From contig JAQFWX010000051.1 in the NCBI GenBank assembly GCA_027605045.1, forward strand, positions 1-64,000: a stretch of DNA of 64,000 bases, given 5' to 3'. Below are positions 55,664 through 64,000 of this stretch, in pieces. How positions within the stretch are numbered: the first letter of the stretch is position 1; the number at the start of each line of letters is the position of its first letter. A program made the translations under genes and the position numbers. The notes beneath the pieces are model-generated. The model did no database searches. It was not told the DNA's origin and worked only from the letters and a program-made list of their open reading frames with translations. Source of the stretch: Phallus indusiatus (lineage: Eukaryota; Basidiomycota; Agaricomycetes; Phallales; Phallaceae).

Positions 55664-55763
55664 GCAGCAGGGGTAGTTAGATTCGAATCAGAAATGTCAT
55701 TTTGTTCGCGATCTATGTACAAAATGTCGAATCTATTAGATGTTGGCAACGAGGGTGCATCTA

Positions 55764-57074
55764 TCACTCGTCGCCGTTTTGAAAATCCTCTACCTCTGTT
55801 GCAGCTACAGTCTCACCCTGGGTCAGAGCAGAGTCGCCGCGTGCCTGGGCTTCTAACGCGTCTTTCTGAGCCAACAGGTGTGCGATATTCTCGTCCAATT
55901 CATCGGGTTGAAGATACCAAATGTCGTATGCGCGAGGGCATTCACGAGCCCAATGGCCTGTTGCTCCACAGCGATGACACCTGGTCGATTCTGGGCCTAC
56001 GCGTCGACGGGTAGCGTCAACGTCCATTGGGTCATGTCTAACCTGGGATGTAGGAGCAGAAGCCGCAGGTCTAGGGGGCAACGCGGGCACGGGCTGAGGT
56101 GCTGGCCTGGGAGGTGGGTAAGAAGGAGCTTGATAGGAAGGGGCAGGGGGCCTCCTCTGGATCTGGAGGGTCTGATAGGACGGAAAAGGGGTGGGACAGG
56201 GTCGATTAATGGGGACGATCGCGGGATTTGTCTGAACCGTTCCAGAGCCTACGAGTCGGCGACGAGCGGCAGTGAAAGCCTCGTTGGCACGCCTGTCCAT
56301 GTCAAACATGCGTGCTTGCCTGATCCAGCCCTCGTAGTCGTGAAGTGCGGGTCGGTCCTTCATCGTCGCTACCAGAGAGGCAATTGTCGGGTCTAAACCA
56401 TTACGAAAGTACGTGTTAATGGCGAGTCCTTCCGTAAAGCCAGCGTGCTCAATGAGCACGCGGAAGGCGTCCACATACTCTTCTACAGTCCTGTTGCCTT
56501 GGACGTAGCGGTTGGAATAGAGGGTGTTGATGGCATCCTCTTGCTCGGATTGTGGAAAGAAATCAGCCTTGAATCGTTCCCGAAAGGCATTCCAGTCCGC
56601 GAAGGGCTTCTCTCCTCTTTGATACTTTTTCAGCATAGATTCGCTGAAGGTAAGGGCGCGGCCTTCATTCATGTACGACATTGCCCAGCCGATCTTGAGT
56701 TCGTCAGTCTCGAAATCGCAACTGCATATACTCATGTAAAACTCGACGGTGTTCCAGAAGGCACGACCCTTGGAGCGATCTCCATCGAATGAAGGAGGTA
56801 CAGCAGGTCGGGTATTTCGGGAAGAGCGTGAACTGGCTTGATGCTCAGGAGCCGGTGGTTGTCCCGGTGAGGACGCGTCGTCAACAGGGGTGTTTTGGGT
56901 AGGAGCAGCTCTAGCCGCGTCTCGGATGCTCCGTAGGACCTCAATCATCTGTGAGGCCTGGGATTCCTGTCTCGCCATGCGGGCATCCATTTCCGCGAAT
57001 TGCCGCATGATAATAGTCGCCACATCTTCAAGGGTGACGATTTGGGGTGCAGAGGGTGGGGGTGAGGAATCCAT
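55764..57074 (-). CDS. Gag of element A
   Basis: 436 residues from the ATG at 57074 (MDSSPPPSAPQIVTLED). An N-terminal helix region (FAEMDARMARQESQASQMIEVL) is followed by a capsid-type core with FDGDRSKGRAFWNTVEFYM, FKADFFPQSEQEDAI and TVEEYVDAFRVLIEHAGF. A Pro-rich stretch and one CCHC knuckle, CHRCGATGHWARECP, come before the end. It packages element RNA into particles. The pol of A lies on the other side of nested element B, which landed about 100 bp after this stop codon. Confidence 0.93.
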   Translation of the reverse strand: MDSSPPPSAPQIVTLEDVATIIMRQFAEMDARMARQESQASQMIEVLRSIRDAARAAPTQNTPVDDASSPGQPPAPEHQASSRSSRNTRPAVPPSFDGDRSKGRAFWNTVEFYMSICSCDFETDELKIGWAMSYMNEGRALTFSESMLKKYQRGEKPFADWNAFRERFKADFFPQSEQEDAINTLYSNRYVQGNRTVEEYVDAFRVLIEHAGFTEGLAINTYFRNGLDPTIASLVATMKDRPALHDYEGWIRQARMFDMDRRANEAFTAARRRLVGSGTVQTNPAIVPINRPCPTPFPSYQTLQIQRRPPAPSYQAPSYPPPRPAPQPVPALPPRPAASAPTSQVRHDPMDVDATRRRVGPESTRCHRCGATGHWARECPRAYDIWYLQPDELDENIAHLLAQKDALEAQARGDSALTQGETVAATEVEDFQNGDE

Positions 57075-57225
57075 GAGAGAGAGAGAAAGGAAAAAGGGTT
57101 TTAGGACGAAGCAGAGGGGTCGATTATAGACGGGACTCGAGGGGAAAATACGACACTGCGATAGTCGGTGTCGAGCGCGATTTTTCAGTAACGAGTGTCG
57201 ATAGAAACGACCAGTCTGCGAGTAG

Positions 57226-57236
57226 AAGCTTGTTCT
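57226..57236 (-). promoter_or_regulatory. Self-complementary primer-binding site of element A
   Basis: Two bases from the 5' LTR, the minus strand reads AGAACAAGCTT. Ten of these are the exact complement of AGCTTGTTCT inside the LTR (57335-57344), which lies about 30 nt past a TATATA box, where transcripts should begin. This is the arrangement of self-priming Tf1/sushi elements. Confidence 0.65.
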
Positions 57237-57238
57237 AC

Positions 57239-57636
57239 TGTTAGGGCTACTCAGCTCACACTAGAGGGAGGGGATCCTAAGTAAATATATTGAGGGAGAA
57301 ACTAACTACTCACCTAGAGGGAGGGGATCCTAAGAGAACAAGCTCAGGGACCCTCACTCTAGGTACAGCTACTATATACATAAAACGACGACGCGGCGTG
57401 CGGCCCTGACACAGCTAAGTGCCAGGCGCCCAAGCCGAGCCTAAGCGACGTGATGTCACGGGCATCACGCCGGGTATGAGCGCGCAACGCGCGCGAGTAA
57501 AGAATGTGAAATAGAGACGGAGGGAGCAAACGGAAGGTGGATTTAATGTACGGGAAATGTAAATGAAATGGAAATGAACATATACCGAGGATAATAAATA
57601 AGGAAAAAGGAGGGGACGCGGTAGTGTACCCTGACA
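57239..57636 (-). repeat. 5' LTR of element A
   Basis: 398 bp, TGTTAGGG...CCCTGACA on the plus strand. Contains a TATA-type box (TATATA near 57370) and two copies of GAGGGAGGGGATCCTAAG, a motif repeated in every LTR of this family. Confidence 0.9.
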
Positions 57637-57661
57637 CAGCCCTTGCCTGACTCAACACCTG

Positions 57662-58112
57662 TGTCAGGGTACGCTACTGCGTCCCCTCATTTTTCCTCAT
57701 TTATTATCATCGGTATATATTTCCCTCTACTTTATTTATATTTCCCATATATTATCTCCACCCTCCGTTTGCTCCCTCTGTCTCTATTCCACTTTCTCTA
57801 CTTGCGCGCGTCGCGCGCTCGTACCCGGCGTGACGCCGTAGGCGTCACGTCGCTTATGTTCGGTTTGGGCGTCTGGCACTTAGCTGTGTCAGGGCCGCAC
57901 GCCGCGCTATCGTTTTTCATGTATATAGTCGCTGTCCCTAGAGTGAGGGTCCCTAAGCTTGTTCTCTTAGGATCCCCTCCCTCTAGGTGAGTAGTATAGT
58001 TATCTTCCAATATATTACTTAGGATCCCCTCCCTCTAGGTGAGTAGTATAGTTATCTTCCAATATATTACTTAGGATCCCCTCCCTCTAGTCTGAGCTGA
58101 GTAGCCCTAACA
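57662..58112 (+). repeat. A-family LTR in inverted orientation
   Basis: Starts TGTCAGGGTACGC, ends GCCCTAACA. It is longer than its relatives because a 52-bp unit containing the GATCCCCTCCCTC motif is present twice in tandem (about 57976-58080). Flanks ACCTG and ATACT do not match. It stands 25 bp from the 5' LTR of element A in opposite orientation. Confidence 0.82.
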
Positions 58113-58113
58113 A

Positions 58114-58261
58114 TACTGACAATTTTGCAAGCCAGAATCCCTTAATCTGAGTATTAGTTATAATATCATTGTACAATTCAGTAAATCATTAATAGCCTAT
58201 CCCTCAAACCATAATTTTCTTAGGATCCTTTTTTTGGCTGAACCCTCCAATGTCTCCAGTG
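58114..58261. repeat. Solo terminal repeat of the TIR element
   Basis: About 148 bp matching the right end of the element at 60752-61587, from ACTGACAATTTTGCAAGCC to ATGTCTCCAGTG. The left part has been lost at the LTR boundary. Confidence 0.7.
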
Positions 58262-58990
58262 TATGCCAGTCCATATTATCCTCCCATATTCTCCCATACT
58301 TCCACCATTTCTCCGTACGCTTCTATTCTGTCACCATCTTCCTCTTTCTCATGTTTTCCTATTCGCCATCGACTACCTCCTTTCCTATTGGTAGATATAG
58401 CACCTGACCGTTATTGGTAGAGATAATGTACTCATGTATATATATACACCTGTGCGCGTAAGAGTAGTTCCTTGCGCTATTATAGATTGGGCTACTGGGT
58501 TATACTCCGTCTGATCCTTAAGCTAACTACTGAACGATCGTACCCTTACAGTCTTGTTATTGAGGGTGAGACAGAGCTTACTGCTGCTGTTGTAAGACTT
58601 GAGCTGGCTGCTACTGATAGTCTTGAGGTAGAGATAGAAAAGAGAAAGAAATAGAAAAGAGAAAGACCAATTTAATTGGTAAGCACTTTGGTGCTGTTAG
58701 GGCATGACCGTTCAGCGATAAGACTTAAGGATCGGACTGCTACTATAACCCAGTAACCCAGTCTATAATAGCGCAAGGAGCTACACATGTGTGTACAGTT
58801 GTATATACATGATTACGCTATCTCTAACCAATAGCTATCAGGTGCATTATCTGCCAATAGGAAGAGTCAGCAGTCGAGGGCATACGGACGACATAGAAAA
58901 AGAGGGAGATGTGACAGAATGAAGTGAACGGAGAAATGGGGAGAGTTCGGGAGAATATGCGAGGATAAGTACGGACTGGTATACCAGGTA
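58262..58990. mobile_element. Foldback/MITE-like element with ~280-bp inverted arms
   Basis: Starts near TGCCAGTCCATATTATCC and ends near GGATAAGTACGGACTGGTA. Internal matches in opposite orientation include GCGCTATTATAGA (58475) with TCTATAATAGCGC (58761), and GATCCTTAAG with CTTAAGGATC. The spacer is about 150 bp. TA dinucleotides at both ends fit a TA target duplication. No transposase. Confidence 0.6.
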
Positions 58991-59436
58991 CCGTATGACC
59001 GATGTAGAGCGCGTAGGCATCTAAGTAGGTTATACTATACTACGCTAATATACTAGAGTGACCGTTAACCTGAAATGTACCCTGACAGGTGCACTAGTAT
59101 AGATGATAAGGCAGATTAGTATTTACAAGAGAAATCAGCCCCTATTTATACACTTTGGAGCTGCTACAAATAAAGCAAAATATTAGTAATTAAAAGATAA
59201 GGAATTACTTAGAAAGGAAATTAATTAGTAAAGGTGGAGTAGTAAAAAATTATAGTGAAACATTATAGTGAGACAGAAAAATAAAAAGTACCTGGAACTG
59301 AGTCATATGACTGTTCCTAGAAAATAAACAAATAGAGATACACAAATACAAGCAAGAGCTCAAAAAAGAATAGTAAAAAACTGACATAATGTGGGCTTTT
59401 GTTGTTTATATGCTGTTTTTGGATTTAGTGGCTGTG
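58991..59436. other. AT-rich spacer among repeats
   Basis: No gene. A short GTACCCTGACAG (59074-59085) looks like a scrap of an A-family LTR end. Confidence 0.35.
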
Positions 59437-60654
59437 TGTCACGTCCCGCGTGACCCGGAATCCAAACCCGGAACTCCGGTAAACTTCCCACTTTATTACG
59501 GTGGTTTACTATTACTGATCTCTGTACTTAACTCCGTACTTCATTTCGTACCTGGTGAAGGTAGCCTTTTTCATATCACATCACCACAAGGGACGAGAAG
59601 TCCTATCCATCTGATTCACATCTCTGCCTGCTTCTTTCATGTTAAATCCCTTTGTTCCGTACTCGTTGACATTCCCATTTTTGTCTGTACTCTTTTGTAT
59701 TTAAATCCTAGTTTTTGACTAGGAAAAGTGTCAAGATCCGAGACCATTCGAGATCGCAAGATCGAGGAATCGAGAATTGAGAGATCGAGGGATGAGGAAC
59801 TTGGCTTCAACTTATGTGTTGCGCCCGCTCCGAAGGCCTGAGAGTATTCCTCAATTTGGATCGTGACGAATCAGCACTCACAACGAAGAACAACCGGAGA
59901 TAACGAAGACTTTGGCGACGGAGTCACCAAAGGCGAGAGATCGAGAAGATCGAGAAAATCGGGGTTTCGAGATAAAGAGACGAGTTGTAATTCAAGGAGG
60001 TTTGAAATACAATGAAATATATTTGAATCGAATCAGAGTTTGATTTCAAGACGACTTTGTATGGTATTTACAGCGAGTTTAAATATAACAAAGTGATGCA
60101 GGGTCAAGTACAAAGAAAGTACTAATTCGGATAAGTACATAATAGTACTTGAGGAAGTTGTGAGGTTCGTTAGAATCATAAAGAAAGAAATAGAAAGTAT
60201 TCTATTTATATCATGGAACCTCACCGATCGTCAAAGTGAATAAATCGGTAATCGGTAATTCGAGAGATCGCATAGAGTGCGATCTCTATAAGGTTCATTC
60301 GTTCGAGTTCGAAAAGAATGTGAAATCGAAATAAATCGTTAATTCGATGTCACGAGAAAATCGGCTCGTGACAAAAAGGCAGTCTGAATATTAGTTACTT
60401 TTTGTCTCTAGTTCCGCCTCCGTTCTTACTCCGTAATCGCGGGCTCTAGTGCGTACTCGTTGCGTACTATCTCGTACTTAAGTCCTAGACGTCGTTTGAC
60501 CGTTTAGACTTACAGTTCGACGTTATGTTCTTGACGTCGTACTGATACGTACTAGCTACGTACTTCCTCGTTCTCTGAAATTGAGGGATATCGTAAGCTG
60601 GGTGAGTGGGCGCAGCATATAAGCTGAAGCCAAGTCCCTCTCTCCGCACTCCTC
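59437..60654 (+). repeat. LTR of family D, split by solo LTR F and truncated at its right end
   Basis: Begins TGTCACGTCCCGCGTGACCCGG, matching the copy at 63804 (TGTCACGCTCCGCGTAACCCGG, then AATCCAAACCCG in both). Its last 100 bp resemble family E (GCAGCATATAAGCTGAAGCCAAGTCCCT). It stops where the TIR sequence begins at 60655. Confidence 0.65.
59729..60373. mobile_element. Solo LTR of family F
   Basis: 645 bp, TGTCAAGATCCG...GGCTCGTGACA, flanked by AAAAG at 59724-59728 and 60374-60378. The left half is rich in GATCGAG-type repeats. Confidence 0.82.
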
Positions 60655-60751
60655 CACTGGAGGCATTGTAGAGTTTAGCCAAAAAAAGGATCTTAAGAAA
60701 ATTATAGTTCGAGGTATAGACTATTGATGATTTACCAAATTGCACAATTAT
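60655..60751. repeat. Truncated terminal repeat of the TIR element
   Basis: Starts CACTGGAGGCATTGTAGAG and follows the terminal repeat of the next element for about 97 bp, then breaks off where a second copy starts. Confidence 0.65.
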
Positions 60752-61587
60752 CACTGGAGACATTGTAGGGTTTAGCCAAAAAAAGGATTCTAAGAAAATT
60801 ATGGTTCGAGGCATAGACTATTGATGATTTACTGAATTATACAACTGTATCATAACTAATACTCAGATTAAGGGATTCTGGCTTGCAAAATTGTCAGTAT
60901 CCTGCTATAATTATTTTGGTTAAATTATATAGTAAATTTTACTTATATAACACTATGAATAATGTTTTCTATTCAGCCAAACAGTATACAAACTAAAACA
61001 TATATCATCATTAACCATAGTGAAAAATTATATATTTAAGTTGATATGATTACTTATCAATACAGTATTTCATCATAATTTTGAGGGAATGGGAAATATT
61101 GAGTTTCTGTGTAATCAAAACTTAAGGTCACAGTTTGTGACATTAGAGTTTTCTCAACATTTTCCAGGAATCCCTGTATTATTAAAGTTTTCCCAGGAAA
61201 ACTCTAATATTACAAAGAGTATTCTCATGCTTAAAATTAAGGTTTTTCCATGCATCTAAATTATAATAGAAATATATTTTCACAATAAATATAAAAAAGA
61301 TTTTCAGAACATTCTTCAATGTGGATGATGATAATGTAAGTTTCATTCTGTTTATTATTTTACTGGATGGGTAACATTGATCATGGGCTTATATGACAAA
61401 GAATTATTACATAATTCAACCAAGATAATTATAGCAGTATACTGACAATTTTGCAAGCCAGAATCCCTTAATCTGAGTATTAGTTATGATACAGTTGTAT
61501 AATTCAGTAAATCATCAATAGTCTATGCCTTGAACCATAATTTTCTTAGGATCCTTTTTTTGGCTAAACCCTACAATGTCTCCAGTG
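60752..61587. mobile_element. Non-autonomous TIR element (MITE-like)
   Basis: 836 bp with terminal inverted repeats of about 150 bp: CACTGGAGACATTGTAGGG at the left, CCCTACAATGTCTCCAGTG at the right. The AT-rich interior has no transposase frame. TA/TAT at the edges fits a Tc1/mariner- or Fot1-type target. Confidence 0.72.
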
Positions 61588-62329
61588 TATATTATAACTA
61601 ATACTCAGATTAAAGGATTCTGGCTTGCAAAATTGTCAGTATGCTGCTATTATTATCTTAGTTAAATTCTGTAATAATTTTTACTTATATAATGCTATGG
61701 ATAACTTTCTCTATTCAGTCAAACAGTAAACAAACTAAAACATATATTATTATCAACCATAGTGGAAAATTATATATTTAAGTTGATATGATTACTTGTC
61801 AATACAGTATTTTATCATAGTTTTGAGGGAGTGGAAAATATTGAGTTTCTGTGTAATTAAAACTTAAGGTCACAATTTGTGACATTAGAGTTTTCTCAAG
61901 ATTTTCCAGAAATCCATGTATTATTAAGGTTTTACCAGGACAACTCTAATATCACAAAGAGTATTCTCATGCTTAAAATTAAGCTTTTCCCATCCATCTA
62001 AATTATAATAGAAATATATGTTTATAATAAATATAAAAAACATTTTCAGAACATTCTTCAATATGGATGATGATAATGTAAGTTTCATTCTGTTTATTAT
62101 TTTGCTGGATGGGTAACATTGATCATAGGCTTATATGACAAAGAATTATTACATAATTCAACCAAGATAATTATAGTAGTATACTGACAATTTTGCAAGC
62201 CAGAATCCCTTGATCTGAGTATTAGTTATAACATGATTGTACAATTTGGTAAATCATCAATAGTCTATGTCTCGAACTATAATTTTCTTAAGATCCTTTT
62301 TTTGGCTAAACCCTACAATGTCTCCAGTG
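61588..62329. mobile_element. Second, left-truncated copy of the TIR element in tandem
   Basis: Repeats the interior and right end of 60752-61587 with scattered changes, including AAGTTGATATGATTACTT and the terminal CCCTACAATGTCTCCAGTG. Only about the inner 55 bp of its left terminal repeat remain. Confidence 0.7.
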
Positions 62330-62499
62330 CTCCGTATTCTAGTTACGTGTTTCGTAGTAGTCCGGAAATATCCGGGATTTGTCCGGAACACCAATCTTGA
62401 CACTGTGCCTTTTGACTTGTTTTTGCTGAGCTGGGTAAAAGTGCCCTAGATACATGACAGAGACACTCCGTGTCTGACACCAAAGGCTCCTCATATATC

Positions 62500-63803
62500 A
62501 TTTGTCAACACCTGGGCCTTCTCCCAGGCTTGCAAACTTTCTGGTTCTGAAACCTTTAGGGTCTTCTTCGATGGCCCTGAAGTACAAGCTCAAGCATCCG
62601 CAAGTATGGTTAACCCCGTACCCTCGCCTTTGGAGAATATCCCAGAAGAGTACTTGGAGTTCGCTGATGTCTTCAGTGAAGCCAAGGCCAACACTCTCAC
62701 TCCTCATCGTCCCTATGATCTGCGAATCAATCTTGAAGATGGTGCGTTGCCCCCTTTGGGACCAATCTACTCTCTCTCTGTTGTTGAACTACAGGCACTC
62801 CAGGAATTCCTGGAAGAAAGAAAACCTCCGTACTGGGTTTATCCGGCCTGCTCGTAGTCCCTTCGGAGCTCCCATACTTTTCATGCGTAAGAAGGATGGG
62901 TCACTTCATCTCTGTGTGGACTTCCGCGGACTTAACCGTATTACCAAGTGTCACGACCCTCGTGCCACCTGATCCTAATCCGGACCTCTCCGAGGTCCGG
63001 CGCCCAAACCCCATCCATATTTAGTATATCTGCCAAGTCCGAGCGTCAGTACTTGCCCAACAGTGCATAGTCCATTATTCTGTCCATGTCCGGTAAGTCC
63101 GAGGTCCGGACTAGGACATTTCCTTATGGGGACATTCTGTCCGGAGCATTAGAAATCAAGTGCCAGATATGTTTCTGGTGCTGTGCAACTAGTCTCCTTT
63201 TAGTTATATCTCCTTTAGTTCTAGTAGTCTAGCTTTTTGTATTTAAAGCCCCCAGACTTCGTCTGGGGCTCCCCAGTCTGAATATCAAGTCGTATTCAAG
63301 TCTATTTTAAGTCTAAAGTCCGCTCCCAGTACTTGTCCGGACCTGCCCGGACTACGTCCGGGCTGTCTCGGACTTCTAGTCCAAAATTAAGGGATATCCA
63401 GGGTCGATTGAGCCGGCGCAGCACATAAGCTGAAGCCAAGTCCCTTCTGTTCCGTAGTCCAGACTCTCCGGACTTCCGCCCAGATGCCCGGAACACGGCG
63501 CGTGACACCAAGAAAGACAAGTACCCACTTCCTCTCATCTCAGACCTTCTTGACACTCCTCGTAAAGCCTGGGTTTACTCGAAGATTGATCTCAAGCACA
63601 CCTATCACCTTGTCCGTTATCACCTTGTCCGTATCACTGAAGGCGACGAATAGAAGACAGCATTCTGTACTCGTTATGGTTCGTTTGAATGGCTCGTCAT
63701 GCCCTTCAGTCTTTCCAACGCCCCGTCTGCTTTTCAACGTTTTATGAACGACATCTTCTCCGACCTCCTCAACATCTGCGTAGTTGTCTACTTAGATGAC
63801 ATC
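62500..63803 (+). pseudogene. Decayed Ty3/gypsy pol fragment
   Basis: Pieces of a reverse transcriptase in changing frames: [41 protein letters not shown], then after the inserted [44 protein letters not shown] and VVVYLDDI. Several stops and frame changes. It is cut at the YLDDI motif by the LTR at 63804. Confidence 0.8.
62949..63507. mobile_element. Solo LTR of family E
   Basis: 559 bp, TGTCACGACCCTCGTG...GGCGCGTGACA, flanked by CCAAG at 62944-62948 and 63508-63512. Rich in GTCCGGAC-type palindromes and hairpins such as CCGGACCTC/GAGGTCCGG (62980-63000). Confidence 0.85.
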
Positions 63804-64000
63804 TGTCACGCTCCGCGTAACCCGGAATCCAAACCCGAGGTTCTGATACAGTTCTGATTTCGGGACAATCATTTTAAACAAGTATGACGACCATACTCAG
63901 CGCCGTACTCCATCTCGTAGAAGGAAACTCTTTTTAGTAATGTACCACAAGGGATGAGAAGTCCCATCTGTTTGATTCACATCCCCGCTCACTTCTTTCA
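63804..64000 (+). repeat. Start of an LTR or element of family D (runs off the window)
   Basis: TGTCACGCTCCGCGTAACCCGG begins directly inside the reverse-transcriptase active-site codons of the decayed pol and aligns with the LTR at 59437, including CCACAAGGGA and GAGAAGTCC stretches. Confidence 0.65.

Larger units (their letters stand above)
40980..57636 (-). mobile_element. Ty3/gypsy chromodomain retrotransposon A, split by nested element B
   Basis: Minus-strand element with LTRs TGTCAGGG...CCTAACA of about 390-398 bp, gag at 55764-57074 and pol at 42253-46032. Element B is inserted between gag and pol. A polypurine tract adjoins the 3' LTR and a self-complementary primer-binding site adjoins the 5' LTR. 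The flanks (ATTTC at left, CAGCC at right) do not match, so the ends have been rearranged. Both ORFs are open. Confidence 0.88.

Noticed and set aside
59389..59718. 109-codon plus frame in the repeat region
   Set aside because: Overlaps the start of LTR family D and has no coding motif.

Overview
The window looks like nuclear DNA of a mushroom-forming basidiomycete (Agaricomycetes). Genes are cut by many canonical introns of about 46-75 nt. Several families present are typical of that group: a tandem pair of DUF6533-type seven-helix proteins, a CCL2-like beta-trefoil lectin, an HSPA12-like Hsp70, and a secreted/anchored sensor-like membrane protein. The repeats are fungal chromodomain Ty3/gypsy elements.

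Positions 1-40300 are a gene-rich core arm. In order: VPS36 (-, cut by the window edge), a single-pass membrane protein (+), an amino-acid transporter (-), an Fmp46-like mitochondrial thioredoxin-fold protein (+), two DUF6533 paralogues (-), a CCL2-like lectin (-), RPC2, the second-largest subunit of RNA polymerase III (-), a UBE2G1-type E2 (-), dihydrofolate synthase FOL3 (-), an Hsp70-like ATPase (+), D-arabinono-1,4-lactone oxidase ALO1 (+), a UBE2G2/Ubc7-type E2 (-), the mitochondrial 2-oxodicarboxylate carrier (-), SRP9 (+) and a doubtful coiled-coil gene (-). Exons were joined by hand from splice sites and family knowledge. Three conserved genes need one extra C/G in four places to stay in frame, which suggests assembly base-loss errors rather than pseudogenes.

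Positions 40480-64000 are a nest of mobile DNA. Element A (gag, pol, chromodomain; LTR TGTCAGGG...CCTAACA) runs 40980-57636 on the minus strand. Element B (46099-55663, LTR TGTAACG...CGTTACA) sits inside A with target-site duplication GCAGC. A solo LTR of family A sits inside B with duplication ATCAC. So A was active both before and after B arrived. A further solo LTR (C) lies inside A's left LTR. To the right are an inverted A-type LTR, TIR and foldback elements, and solo LTRs of families D, E and F.

Element B is the most unusual object. Its whole length, LTRs and three ORFs alike, is packed with short perfect inverted repeats, whereas element A is not. B's two LTRs differ by an exact inversion of a 3-nt hairpin loop. 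It also carries a 585-codon third ORF in the position where env would lie, preceded by its own TATA-like box.
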